A DNA stretch of 64,000 bases from Gloeophyllum trabeum ATCC 11539 (GCF_000344685.1 NW_006920412.1:1521429-1585428); one strand, 5' to 3'. Counted from the stretch's first letter, positions 1 through 12,261 are shown. Program-made: numbers and translations. Notes: generated from the sequence alone by a model not told the origin.

Positions 1-410
1 CGATTATATACCGGACGATCCCGAATCAGGTATATCGCACCTTTATGCTATGTGTTACGCTATTTGCATCCATATTCCGGATTCGCTATCAACCCGAGAT
101 GTGCTTTGATATTTTAGCTATGATTCATTGTACTGTATCAGGCCAAAAACCGGACTTCCCCATTGTTCCATATATTTATCCATATTTGCTCTATCACTGG
201 GTATATCTGCGGAAATTGATATTCAAATATGGTAATGCATTTGTTTCTATTTGATATTCCCTGACATTACCGTTGTAGGGGATCGTCTGTGGCTCAGCTC
301 CCATATGGGGAGTATATGACTGTATATGGTGGTTGTGTGGAATTCACAATATTGTATTGACATATGGGACTGAATGCCACCGCGTGTCATATTATCGGTT
401 GCTCGATGTG
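1..410. other. AT-rich flank, no gene seen
   Basis: Short reading frames occur here but none has a recognisable domain, spliced continuation or coding-like composition. The stretch is the left flank of the hAT element that follows. Confidence 0.5.
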
Positions 411-3400
411 TAGTGTTGGTCACTAAGTAAAGTGGCTTCGAAGTGCGCTTCAATCCACTTCGAGATTTAGTGACTTCATGAAACTTTAAAGTCGACGTCA
501 GTCGCTTTGAAGACTTTGCAAAGTGGTGACGAAGGTCACGTGATTGACATAACAGGAAAATATCGCGGCACGTGAATTGACGCGACGCGTTGATGCGTCC
601 CGCTTAGCGGCTGAACGTTTGCTCGTCGCGCTACTCGACGACGAAGAAAATTCCGGTAAATTCTATTAAATTGCGATAAATATGTGTGAGCCCTACCAGT
701 GCCCTCTTCGTCCCGATGGCCACCCCTGCCTGCTTTTGCGACACCCCCGAGGCTTGTGTTTGCACCCCAGGCTCTCAATATTCACAAACCTCTGCTACCC
801 TCTCCACATGGCCATCGACAAGCCTCCCTCAAACCCCAAATGACCCCTTGGACACTCAAGCTCTCCTCCAGTCTAACCAGTCTTTCCAGTACCCATGTCC
901 TCCTGCATACCCCGTCTACTGGCCCCCTCCTCATTTCCAAGTGTCAACAAATCAACCCTCATTCACTCAATTTCAGGCCTCGGTCCCACCCAAGATCTCA
1001 GCACCACCCGCAAATTCTATTCCGACTCAAGCCTTACAAGACTCTACGGGTAATGCGATCAATACAGCACAGCCGGGAGCGCGCAAACGCAAGAGGAAGG
1101 GCACCGGTGCACCTCGCGCTTCGAAGAAGGCCAAAGAGAAGGAGAACGGCGCACCCAGGACAGCTTCCGTCTGCGGAGCTGGTCCGACTCAGAGTCCAGC
1201 GTCAAGCACGCCCGTCAACCGGACTTCGGACGACGGCGTCAGTGATGCTTCCGACGTCGAGCAACCGTATTACGGCTCCGTCGTCCGGCATCGCAAGTCT
1301 CGGAATATCGAGAAGTCCACCGCCTCGGACGTATGGTTCTGCATGCGGCCGGTCGACACTAGGGAGAAGCCAGCAAATTTACCTTTACCAGTCGACAATA
1401 CGGAATACAGGACCAAACCCGATGCGCCCTTCGTCGCTTGCCGATTATGCAAGTGCGTAATGGGATTTCATTTGCCAGATGTTGTGACAACTCATTTCTC
1501 TCCTGTCAGGCAAAAGAAAGACTGGTCTGCCTGGAAATGTACCGCAGGCATGGCCTCGACAATCCGCGATCACCTCAAGAAGTACCACGGCACTGTCTGG
1601 CGCAACATCGTCATCACACACCATCTAAAAGGCTGGAGAGAGCTACTAGCAAGCCCCGCAATGGACGCCGGACAGGAAGGCCAAACCGTACGAGAGCCCT
1701 TCTCTTTGAAAGGGTTTCTCGATCGACTTGTACGGTGGATTGCCGTTGATGATCAAGTACGTCGCGCAAGTTTAGGATACACCCCAGACTCACATAATCT
1801 TGCTTTTCATAGTCTCTTAATGTCGTTGACAGCCCGGAACTGCGCGACCTACTGCTTTTTCTCGGTACGGAACTGACCGAGAACGATATCCCGCACCACA
1901 AGAAACTCGGCCGTCTGATTGTCGCGAAGTTTACCGAGGAGTACAACAAGATGAAACAGGAGATACAGGTAGGGAGTCTCGAGTACTGAATCATCCTCTG
2001 ACTGATTGAACTCTTAATTATGTCAGAAAGCACTAGGCCGGGTGGCTCTCACGACCGACTCCTGGTCCGACAAGCGCCTTCGGTCATACCTCGCCATCAC
2101 GGGTCACTACATGACGAAAGACCCGACCGGACGCCTCATCTTGCGGAGCCGTCTGCTCGCATTTCGCCGCCTCACTGGAGGTCATGCAGGCTCGAACATT
2201 GCCCGCATAGTCATGGATGTTCTGCGGGACCTAGGTATCGAAAACAAGGTAGATCAGTGCTGATTGTCTGTTGTCATAACACTCATTGTTACTATATAGA
2301 TCGGTATGGTTACTATGGACAACGACAGCAAGAACGACACCATGATGATTCATCTCGCGGCCGAGCTGGCAGGATTAGGTATACCCTTCGACCACAAGGG
2401 CAATCGAGTGCGGTAAGCCATGTTTGTATAGTCAGTCATTCATTGGCTAATGTATACCTACAGATGCTTCCCGCACGTTGTTAATATCGCCGTCAAAACC
2501 GCGCTGAAGGTGCTAAGCGGATCGACAGTGATAGCACCCGACGAACTTGGCGCCGATTTCGAGCTGCTCGACCAGATCGACGTCGTCACAGCCGAGGTCG
2601 ATGATGTCGAATACCTTGCGGCACTCAACAGGGATCCCGTCGGACGCGCACGCTCCCTCGTCACTGCGTGTAGAGGCTCCGATCAGCGCCGTTCTGACTT
2701 CCAGAAGACCATTCGGGAGGGAAACGAAGGCAATCTCTTCGAGGCTGAACTCCCAGAGAATGAGCTTCTGAGAGATGTTGACACCAGGTGGTCCTCGACG
2801 TTCCTTATGATTGACCGAGTTCTAGAGTTGTATCCGGTATGTGTCACCCTCTTGAGCTTTGCCCTGGTCTCACTCATTCCCCTCTAGGCCATCAGCTGCT
2901 TCCTTGATCATGCTAAGCAGAGTGAGATCTATGACCACGGTCTCCCACCAAAGGAGCGCGAGGTTCTGAACGACATTCGCGACTTTTTATCTGTTCCTCA
3001 TACAGTGCAAGAAGTATTGTCAGCCGAGAAGACCCCCACGATAGCAATGGTCTTTCCGGCCTATGAGCAGCTTCTCGATGCCCTCAAGCACTTGGAGAAG
3101 AAATTGAAGGGTATAGCACACGGAATCCGTGTTGCCATCACCAAGATCGAAGAATACATGTTGGAAGGTCGGACGACTCGTATATATGCGCTCGCAATGA
3201 GTAAGTGCTCTGTATATTCATGTGACATTAGCTAATCCAATTGTGCAGTTGTCAATCCTCTCACGAAGCTCAAGTGGATTGAAGACCATTGGTCTCAAGC
3301 AGATGCTTTGGCCGCGAAGGAGTGGATGCGGGAGATGGTGCGTATCAAAGTGCTAGTTCATTTCGCAGCACTCACACAAACCTCAGATGCTCAGGTACCG

Positions 3401-4370
3401 GAAGGAACTGCAAAGGGCCACGGCACCCGTACAAGCCCGTCCTGTCACGGGGCAAGTGGCTCATCCCGCTGCCCGTGCACAAGCTCGCGGCTTCGCCAAC
3501 ATCCGCCGGCTTGTCAAAGCAGCCTCTGAGGGGAGTGTCTCGTCGACGGCATCTAGTACCACCTCCGGCGAAGCCAGCCAAGACATCAATGGCGTCGGCA
3601 CGACCGATGCAGAGGCTATTGAGCGACAAAAGGAGATTAGAGACCAGCTCATCGTGGACGAGGAACTTGAACGTTACCTCGCGGCGGGCGTCATTGGAGA
3701 TGACGCGCTGGACGACTTCGATCTCGTCGCGTTCTGGCAGGTATGTTTCGGATCGCACTTCTGCAAGTCCAAGTCATTTTTCATTCTCATCGGCTCGATA
3801 GGGGAATCAACATCAATATCCGTTGCTCTATCGTGTTGCACTCGACATCCTACCGGTTCAAGCTTCCGCCGTTCCATGCGAGAGGGTGTTCTCATCCAGC
3901 GGAGAAACCGACGACTCCCGTCGCAGCAAGCTCTCTGCCTTTATGTTTGAAGTCCTACAGATTTTAAAGTACCTCTACCGGCATGAACGTCTTGATTTTG
4001 CTGCAGACTGGGCAGCGAAAGAGGCGGATCTTCGGGAGGTTCTTGAGCCTCCCAAGGAGAAGGTCCATGGTCTCATTTCCAGTGATCAGATCGATGTTTT
4101 GGCTCAGTTCTTGGAGAAGTATTTTCCTGATGATAGGAATGATGCATAGGATACTTTGTATAATTACATTGTACTGTGTACGACCTTTAATTCATGTCCG
4201 AGGCGGCGAGGACGTCCTCAGGACAGCAGCCACAGCCGTGAGAATCCTGGGTGCACGCGCGCCACTGACTTCGCAAAGTCTTCGACGTCACTTTAAAGTG
4301 ACTTCGAGTAAACGAAGTGTGTCATAAACACACTTTGAAGGACTTCGACTTCACTTAGTGACCAACACTA
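411..4370 (+). mobile_element. hAT-family DNA transposon, apparently full length
   Basis: The element is bounded by inverted termini that share TAGTGTTGGTCACTAAGT (411-428 and its reverse complement at 4353-4370). Inside each terminus are many short ACTTCG/CGAAGT and ACTTTAAAGT words (about 411-540 and 4265-4360), the kind of subterminal repeats that hAT transposases bind. One spliced transposase gene fills the interior. hAT insertions normally carry an 8-bp target duplication, but the two 8-bp flanks here (TCGATGTG and CTTTCACT) do not match. Either the ends are slightly misplaced, the flanks have diverged, or a rearrangement followed insertion. Confidence 0.85.
716..4149 (+). CDS. hAT transposase with BED-type zinc finger and C-terminal dimerisation domain
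   Basis: Nine exons: 716-1756, 1813-1968, 2027-2248, 2300-2412, 2464-2836, 2888-3200, 3249-3337, 3387-3740, 3802-4149. They give 1002 residues with no internal stop. The N-terminal 230 residues are Pro/Ser-rich and basic (KRKRK). A BED-like finger (CRLCKC, then HLKKYH-type residues) lies near residues 240-300. The hAT catalytic core follows: TTDSWSD with the first candidate aspartate near 410, a DND near 480, CFPHVVN near 513, and the conserved DVDTRWSST. The last exon holds the dimerisation domain with ASAVPCERVFSSSG. The ATG at 716 is the first in-frame ATG. Family function is cut-and-paste transposition by excision and reinsertion at the element termini. All splice sites are usable and all core motifs are present, so the gene may be active; this is inferred, not shown. 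Confidence 0.88.
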
Positions 4371-4410
4371 CTTTCACTACTCACCGTGGCAGGCTGCACA
4401 GCTGCAGTAC

Positions 4411-5219
4411 TAGGCTCGTGACCACCCTGTCGTACCGCTATTGAGGGCAGAATATCGGTAGACAGGCTGGTACATTTGGCGTGGGAATCCAGTATACGCC
4501 TCGTTAACTCTAATTCGCCGACCGGCTGCTTACATTTTGGCAGCTGAGTTTGTCTGAGTTGAATTTTCGCCCTGCCCTCAAGTTGATCGGAATCTGACTA
4601 GAAAGAGTTTTGTAGTCCGCAAGATCTCGAGACTTAGCGCGTCCCAGAGACGAATTCCTGCAGCCTTCCCGTGCCGTACAACTCACCGCCACACAGACAT
4701 GTCAAACAAACATCGCAGACCTATCACTGCGGTGGAAAGTTTCTCTTGCCATGATAGCTGCGCCAGGAAATCATCGGAGAGCGCGGGTAGACCCTTCGGT
4801 AAGGTATAAGTAATATACAGAAAAATCAGTCCGGAGTTCGTTTTCCAAGGGCCCGAAGGTAGACATCTATGGCATTAATCTTGTCCATGATTATAGGAGC
4901 ATATTGTATCCAAACATTTAACGAGCGTCGGACGAGGGAGCGGCGAGGAGCGAGAGACTTCGCAGCGGGCGCGACTTGTAGTCCGACTACAACATTTCTA
5001 ATGACACTATAAAGCTGGTTGTATTGGACTACCAGGGTTCTTACTCGACTACGAAAGGCGCATTCGGCAGACTTCGGCAGGGTTCGGCGGACGTCGGCAG
5101 CAACGGCAGGGCTGCGGCAGGAAGATAACGACGCGTATACTGGATTCCCACGCCAAATGCACCAGCCTCTACAACATAGATTCTGCCTCAATCTGTTGTA
5201 GAGGGTGGTTACGAGCCTA
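4411..5219. mobile_element. Non-autonomous DNA transposon with about 100-bp inverted repeats and 9-bp target duplication
   Basis: The first about 100 bases (from TAGGCTCGTGACCACCCT) match the reverse complement of the last about 100 bases, including a near-identical core that reads GGCGTGGGAATCCAGTATAC. The 9-mer CTGCAGTAC occurs directly outside both ends (4402-4410 and 5220-5228). A 9-bp duplication with long termini fits Mutator-like (MULE) elements best, though other superfamilies are possible. The 809-bp interior has no transposase frame. It holds a GC-rich run of TTCGGCAG-like words at about 5060-5125. Only about 40 bp separate it from the hAT element. Confidence 0.8.
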
Positions 5220-5298
5220 CTGCAGTACTCCCTCTCGTTTAATACGCTTTGAGACTTGTTGGTACTCTCAGAGGAGATACTGTCTGCTGCTGTGCACC

Positions 5299-6735
5299 AT
5301 GGAGGGACCTCTGAAGGAACTCGCCAAGCTAGAGCAGCTGACCTCCAACTCATCGTCGAGCAAGAGCAAGTCCGTAGAGGATTCCCTCGATGCCCTGCTC
5401 CAATACTTACACCAAGTTCAAGACCGCTTGAAGGCGGGCACTGAGACCCAGGACACATTTGCTAACCTCACGAAGACCGTGGAGGCCCGGAAGAAGGATG
5501 TCGAGGATAGACACAGAGAGATATACTCGTGCCTGTCGCGGTATGGCAAAGCTCTGGATAAGGTGCGTCGCGCAAGTGGAAGCGTACGGATATAATACCT
5601 TAGAGCTGATGTACACAGAAATTCACGAGCTCATTGCCGACGTCTCCTCCTATGTTTGCGTCTCCTGAGGCAACGCAAGCGCTGGAACGAACAGTTGCCA
5701 TCCACTTTCTGCGCACGGGGCAGTTCAAAGTAGCTGAAACTTTCATCGAGGTTGGACTTTTTTCTAGGAGAATTTTCCGGAACTGACTCCCTCCAGGAAT
5801 GCGGGGCAGACGTGTCTCCTGGTATGCATGGCCAGTTCTGGAAATTACATCAGATTCTCCAGTCGTTGAAGAATCAGGACATTGGCCCTGCGTTATCGTG
5901 AGAATGGGTGCATTTCAGAGCCTGGGCTGCAACTAAACTGTACATGCTGCAGATGGACGAAGGATAACCGCGATTTTCTCGAGTCCCGTTCTTCGCCACT
6001 GGAGTTCTACCTTCACCGCTCCCAGTACATACGCCTGTTGCTCGCCTCTCATCCTCCTCAGCCGCTCCCCGCTCTAGCCTATGCGAAAGTGAACTTTGGC
6101 CCCTTCTACGAGCGACATGCGCTGGAGATTCATCGACTGATGACGTGCACTGCCTATCTGCCTTTATCACGTCTGCAAACATCCCCGTATGCAGATCTAG
6201 CGTCGCCTGCGATCCACTTTGACCTGGAGCCCATGTTCGCTAAGGAGTATTGCGCTAGTATGGGTATGAGCAGGCAGGTGCCGTTGAGGGTCGTTGGGGA
6301 TATCGGAGGGGGAGGTGCACTGGCGCGGATCGAGAAAGTGAGGAAGCTCATGAGAGAGCGGAAGAGCGAGTGGAGTCAAACTGATGAGCTACCAGTTGCG
6401 TTTCTCTCCACTGTCTTGGTTGTGAGAGCCATTTTGACCGAGTTATGTAGATCGAAATACCGCTCCCTCCGGAGAACCGGTACCACTCGATATTTGCCTG
6501 CCCTGTGTCGAAGGAGCAGTCGACTGACGCGAACCCGCCAATGATGATGTCGTGTGGGCACGTTATTGCCAAGGACAGTCTGCAGAAGCTGAGCAGGAAC
6601 GGAGGGTAAGTCGTGCGCGTTACTGTGGACGGCCTTACTGACGTCTATGTTCTGCCAACGTTATGTAGACGCGTCAAGTGTCCCTATTGCCCGCTGGAGT
6701 CTAATGCAAGTGCTGCTTTACGCGTGTACTTCTAG
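5299..6735 (+). CDS. RMD5: GID/CTLH E3 ubiquitin ligase subunit Rmd5 (RMND5/Gid2)
   Basis: Six exons: 5299-5562, 5619-5750, 5797-5897, 5953-6394, 6451-6605, 6669-6735; 386 residues, the usual size of the family. The N-terminal 90 residues are helical. A LisH/CTLH-CRA region follows (about 95-260, with [18 protein letters not shown]). A degenerate RING is at the C-terminus (about 328-372), recognised by [26 protein letters not shown] and VKCPYCPLE. In known complexes Rmd5 pairs with Fyv10/Maea and supplies the catalytic RING of the GID ligase, which degrades gluconeogenic enzymes in yeast. The intron 4 donor (GTTGCG) is weak, but the frame and RING continuity support it. Confidence 0.93.
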
Positions 6736-7244
6736 TGATGTAGGATATGTCCAATTGTCATGTACTATTATTCCCTTGTATATTAATGTGAAGTTAGTCC
6801 ATTGTGATGTATCTGCCTATCTTCGCCATAATAAGACGGTCTTCGCCATTTTCCGTTCTTGAGAAACCCGTCGGCGGAACAAAACGCAGCTGATAGGCGA
6901 TATGTTGCTGCACTGACCACTGTTAATTAGCGGCTGAGGGTGGCACAAACAGACAACGCCCTCGCCTTTTACTAGGGCGTTCCGTGTGTCACCCTCACTT
7001 CAAAGCCGCTTAGGAATTTTTCAGGATATCTGCTCTATCCGAGCGCGTAGATGTCGATACTTGCTTTATTTTTATTGAATTTGTATACTAGCGGGAACAC
7101 GTGCACGTGTCTAACGCGTCGCGACCACACGACGCGTCTTGGACCGTTTGAACTGGAACACCATGAGACGCGTCGAATGAGACTGCCGTAGCCCTACTCG
7201 CTGCCCTTGTCGTCTGACTTCATGTCATACACTCGTGCCCGAGC
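6736..7244. other. Intergenic region, RMD5 3' end and SFI1 promoter
   Basis: No gene is visible. The right third carries three ACGCGT boxes upstream of the SFI1-like start, listed separately. Confidence 0.6.
7114..7173. promoter_or_regulatory. Three MluI-type (ACGCGT) boxes upstream of the SFI1-like gene
   Basis: ACGCGT occurs at 7114-7119, 7132-7137 and 7168-7173; the last two are full GACGCGTC palindromes. In yeasts, ACGCGT (MCB) is bound by MBF and drives G1/S transcription. A spindle-pole duplication gene is a plausible target. Use of the motif here is inferred. Confidence 0.55.
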
Positions 7245-10200
7245 ATGTCGCGCTTCAGGCCTACTCGCGCGTCTCCGCCTCCCAGAATCCCCCCAAGCAC
7301 GACATCCGCCATCGCCTACACTCAAGCCGCAGACCTCTCCCGCTCTTCCTCCGCATCCGTTCCAGAACTCGGTGGTCTATCCACTGACCAGGTCGAGTTC
7401 ATCGACGCGGTCATAGACCGCGCAGGCCGGACCGCCACAACTTTCCTGACGGTCTTCAAGGCGTACAACGACCTCCTGCAGGACCGCGGTTTGGATCCCC
7501 AAAATGAAGTCGTGCTATATGGCAAGCTGCTTAAGATTGGAACTCTGAAGGGACCCAACTGGGGCGAGAAGTGGAAGGTGGTCAAGGAACTGCACGGGTA
7601 CGACAAGCAGGCGCGACCAGTTCAGCCTCGGGGTACAGCGGCTCCAGTCAAGACGTCCACACCTGTACCTGCTCGCCTCACCTTGGGTCCGAGAGCCGTA
7701 CCTAAAATCGACGATGACACGTTCACGTTACACTCGCACGATGTTGATACTCAAGACACGGGGACTGAGGACGAGACGGAGCAAACTGGCAGTGCACCAC
7801 AGTACCACAACTCCCGCCTTTGGGCACGGCGGCCACCGTCTGTGGCTGATTCTACCACCGCCGCAGCTAACTCTCTCGGTCTCGATCTTGGCGCTACCCC
7901 TACCCCGACTCCGTGGCAGAAACCTTCGAAAGCTCTCGAGGCCCAACCTGTCCGCCGGCAACCTGCGCTATGGGAACCCGCACTGAGTGAGACCACGGTA
8001 GACATTGCACCCTCTCTATCTACCACGCCGCCTTCCTACAGAGCTATTGAGCGACCACGAAATGGTGCAGTGCCAGCTGCGCACACCCGGCAAGCCACAG
8101 CTCCGTCAAGAATAACTCGCCCGCCATCTCTCCCTCCTCCTCCATCTAAGCTCACTGCTGCCCAGCGCATCGCTCAGGCCAAAGAACGTAGAGGTAGCGT
8201 CTTGAATGAGAACGATGCGTGGAACAAAATCAAGATGGAAAGAGATGAGAGAGAGGCCGATAGGTTTCGTGAAGAGAGGCTGCTCGAGAGGTGTTGGGAT
8301 GTATGGAGGCAAGGGTATCAATGGACCGTGGTATGCACCTTCGGATACAACTTCTATGACAGATTCTTATGTTTCTCAGACGACCCATGAGCAAATAGCT
8401 CAGGCCCGAGACAACCTCATCCTAAGACTTGCTATCCACCGCTGGCATAGCAAACTAATTGCCAGGCAAGAGGTGTATCAACATGTAGCAAAGATTTCCG
8501 ATAACAAGAAGCTCAAGACATTCATGTCGATTTGGAAGGCAAAGTTACAACGGAAAAAGAAGGAAGAATGGCGGCAAGATATGCGGGCGAAGATGAAGAG
8601 CGTCCGCGAGAGACGAGAGGCCAAGCTCGTCGAGGACGCTTGGGCAAAATGGCGGCAATTATACCAATCTCGACTTGCGGAACAGCATTATAGTAAACAA
8701 GTCGCCCGGCAATTCTTCGAGCGGTGGGCATCGAAGCTGGTAGAGATCGAGCATCTTGAAGCTGCTGCAGATGAATTCTCCGAGGCGAGGGAGAACAGAG
8801 GTGCTATTCGAGTATGGCATCAATGGAAGCGCGCAACCGAGTTGAAGGCCGCTGAGAGAACCGTCGTCGAGAGGACGGGCCTTCGCATCATGGCTAGCAC
8901 ATTCAATAATTGGAAGAGACAGATGTAAGTGCACAATCGGAAGGAATGGACCACCACGTTCTGACCGTACTTCAGGCATGACTACCATACTGCACAAGAG
9001 TTCCACGATGCCATGGTTATCAAGAGGCATTGGCGTTCTTGGAAGACATCTAGAGACCGGATACGAGTGTGTAACCTACTTCCGCTACTGTCAAGTGTAT
9101 AGTCGGACCTGACGGCTGTGTGGTTTAGGCACTAGAACGACGTGCAGATAAACACTTAGCTCGACAGGATGATATTCTCGTGCGAGCTGTTCTTAGGGTA
9201 TGGAAAGCGCACGAACGAGGCAAGCTGCTCGAGCGTGTTAGAGCCACAAGGCTTCTGAAGCAGACTTGGGCGGTCTGGAAGACCCGAGTTTCGGCTCAGC
9301 GAGAGCGTGAAAGTAGGTAACGCATTTTACTCCTGGGTCTGTTCTCACCCACGTATCAAACAGGCACTGCTATTGCATTCGCGACACGTCCTAAATCCTC
9401 GCTCGCTGTATCTGCTCTGAAGACCTGGTATCAGGTCTACCGAACCCACCGCAACTCGCAAGCCTTCGCTGTCCAGTATCACTCTGCGCAGCTGACCTTC
9501 AAGATGCTACATATGTGGCGTATTCAACTGCGAGTCCGCTTGAAGATGATCAAACAAGCAAAGATTGCAGAGAAATTCTTCCTTATGCGGCGGGCTTGGA
9601 AACATTGGGTAGAGAAGGTTGAGGAACAAAAAAGACAGAAGAAGCTGAAGTTGTTAGAGCAGCGGATGTTGCTTCAATACTTCGACAGTGGGTTCAGTAC
9701 CGGCTTTACTATAGCAAAATGTCGCTTACACATCGTTCATCTATAGGGTGGATTCAACGCACAAGAGAACAACGGCACTGTAAATTAGCCGAAGGCTATA
9801 TACAGGACCTTGTCGCTAAGGTGGGCTATTCATCAGCGATAGTTTGTGTAGGCTCACCCGTACTATTCAGCGGATGATGAGGGATGCTCTGTCTCACTGG
9901 ATTAATCGCGTAGTCGACATCAAGGACCGCGAGATCCTGGTATCTCAGCGCTACCACCAGAGACTCCTCTCGTAAGCCCTGGCTTTATGTGATCCCGGAT
10001 GACATTGACGGTCTGTTAGTTCTGCCTTCAAGAAGTGGAAGAATATCTGCGCACGTCACGCAGAGGATTTCAGTCTCATGGAGAGTTATCAGGACGTGAA
10101 ACGCGAAGGTGGGTGACTCCGCTGCAGGCCTAAAATGCACGGTATTTATGCGATAGCAGAGACGATTCGGCGGACGTTCCACAAATGGTTGGCTGCAGCC

Positions 10201-11290
10201 CGTGCTTCTCGTCATCGACGCAAAGTATTGCAAGAGAAGGAAGCCGAGATCAAGCGTGCTTCTCTGGCAGCCGCTTGGGACAAGTGGCGAGAACGCTTTA
10301 AAGATGAGAGGCTTCGACCGATTGTGAGTAGCTGCCTCGACTAGCAGCACGGAATAGACACTGAATATGCGCGCAGGAGATTGACCTACTCATGCGAACG
10401 CAGAGGAATACCTTGTTCCGAGCGTTTGGCATCTGGCACTCGAAGACAAGGGTATGTCCGTTTGTCCTCCTATATTTCATGGGTCTGACGAAGGTGCACC
10501 TGCCTCTAGTCGCTCCCTGCCATTCGCTTCCATGCGTCGAACCTGAAGACCAAGTTCTGGGACAAATGGCGAGCCGCTATGCCGCGAGCTCTTCAAGCTA
10601 GACAGGCAAGAGAAAAACATCGTAAAGCCGTTTTATGTAAGTGCTGGAAATCGCCAGAGGAACTTGGTCGTAACTAATACCCCCTAGCTGCTTTCATGGA
10701 TAAATGGGTACAGAAATACAAGACTAAGATTGAACTGAAGGCTGTCGCGTGCGTTTCTTTCCTTGTGCTTTCCAATCGAAATCTCATCAAGTCGCTGTAG
10801 ACGCGCCCGCTACTTGCGTTTGCCGACAGCTGCCCCGCGCCGACCCCAGCTTCCAGCATCTACCTCGAGAACGGCCCCATCGAATCCTCGCGTTGCCCCA
10901 CGCTCAGAGTCGCCTACGCGCTCCGAGCCGGACCCGAGCTATTCCATCTCCGCCTTTGCGCAGAACAGACTGGGCCGTACAAGAACAAGAACAGCATTCG
11001 CAAGCTTCCTATCCAGCACCGCGTCCAATCCCACTCCCCCGCCCAGGCTCAGCGAAGTGGGCAGACCAAGACTGTTCGCCCGCGGTCGCGACGTCAGCCC
11101 TGCGCGGACTGTCGCTTCGTCCGACGATGCGGAGGACGACAAGAAGACGGACGTCACTGGTATATCGCGGCCTCTCAGTTCCATCACCGGGCCGCCGGGC
11201 GAAGTGCGACGCACTGGGTTGTGGACGGAGTTACGGGAGCTGCAGAGGAAGTCCAGAACACCCAGCGATAGGGCATCTAATCCATCATAG
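7245..11290 (+). CDS. SFI1: SFI1-like spindle pole / centrin-binding repeat protein
   Basis: Thirteen exons: 7245-8330, 8380-8924, 8976-9066, 9129-9312, 9364-9687, 9747-9820, 9871-9971, 10020-10108, 10160-10323, 10377-10451, 10510-10636, 10688-10748, 10801-11290; 1136 residues. Residues 1-340 hold a short conserved-looking N-terminal segment (LSTDQVEFIDAVIDRAG, WGEKWKVVKE) and a Pro/Ser/Thr-rich linker. From about 340 to 980 the protein is almost entirely helical, with recurring tryptophan units (for example AWAKWRQLY, FFERWASKL, VWHQWKRA, AWKHWVEKV, TFHKWLAAA, AWDKWRERF). These are the Sfi1 signature that binds one centrin per repeat. The C-terminal 160 residues are low complexity with many SP/TP sites. 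Known role: the half-bridge scaffold for spindle pole duplication. One intron (after 9312) uses GTAGGT, because the downstream GTAACG would create a stop. Confidence 0.88.
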
Positions 11291-11419
11291 CGGCTCCCCT
11301 CGGACGGTTATTTATTATATATATTTATACGCAAGCCATGTTATATCCTCTATGCATATGCTTTATGTCGGATTGTCTGGTTAGGGTGTAATCGTTATTT
11401 GTGCACCCGACTGTCCATC

Positions 11420-12234
11420 TTACAAAATTCCCCACCAATGTACCAGACACTCTTCATCATTACCAGGGCCCGCACTGTCATTCATCCCTATCTCGGATGT
11501 TCGAGGACAACTGCCCGATGCCCTGAGAAATCGGCCATCTAGGTACACTCGTTCCCAGCCCGACGGAACCAGAGGTGTAAGAAGATAGACCCCGCCCTCT
11601 TTGGAGCCTCCTCCGTTAAATCCATAAGCTGGACCGAAGCCGCAAAGGGGCAAGTATCTGACTCGGATCCATTTGGTCTGGGACACCGCGGCGACTATCC
11701 CAAAATAAAAGAGGGCAAATGTCCAGGGCGCGCGCCACAGGCCCCGTAGTGCTTGCGCAGAGCAACTGCGGCGCATCAGGGATGTGCATTCCGCGTGCAG
11801 GTCCTGTTAAGCAACGTGTGGAGTACCGCAAGCGCCGTGAGCGGATTACATAGCAAAACACCGGAGGCAAACTACCACCGGACCCACGACTGGTGAGCGC
11901 CATGGATTCTAAGAGGACGGCCTCGGTGATATGGTATGGACTTGGAGGGAAGGGGAGTCATCTCGAGCAGCGGCGCACGATAGTCTGAGGACTCTATCCG
12001 TGGGAGACGAGGCTTATAAAGCACAATCACCGTATTCCAACGCTTGTCCGTCGCCGCGAGCGTAGTCAGGGTGAGTAATATGGGCACACAGAGGCGTGCC
12101 AACGAGATAGATCGCAGCTGCTGGAGATAGAAGCAGATATCCTGACGGTCGTCCAGGTTCTGGAGAGTCAATTCGACATGGCTCTCAGGGTGCCCTGACA
12201 TGATGTCCGTGATGGGGGCAGGACAGAGCTTCAT
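11420..12234 (-). CDS. Hypothetical membrane protein
   Basis: Two exons, 11876-12234 and 11420-11765 (donor GTAGTT), give 234 residues. I do not recognise the family. One hydrophobic helix is likely near residues 50-65 (LCVPILLTLTTLA) and another near 130-150 (WTFALFYFGIVAAV). Between and after them are charged and Gly/Ser-rich segments, ending in WWGIL. The start lies 28 bp downstream of the PIG-Y stop on the same strand; a second in-frame ATG is at 12201. The model rests only on frame continuity and splice signals, so it could also be transcribed noncoding sequence. Confidence 0.4.
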
Positions 12235-12261
12235 GTGCTGAGAAATTTGTCGAGAGAGGTG

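Noticed and set aside
45..254. A 69-codon plus-strand frame with hydrophobic residues
   Set aside because: No domain, no splice continuation and AT-rich composition; expected by chance.
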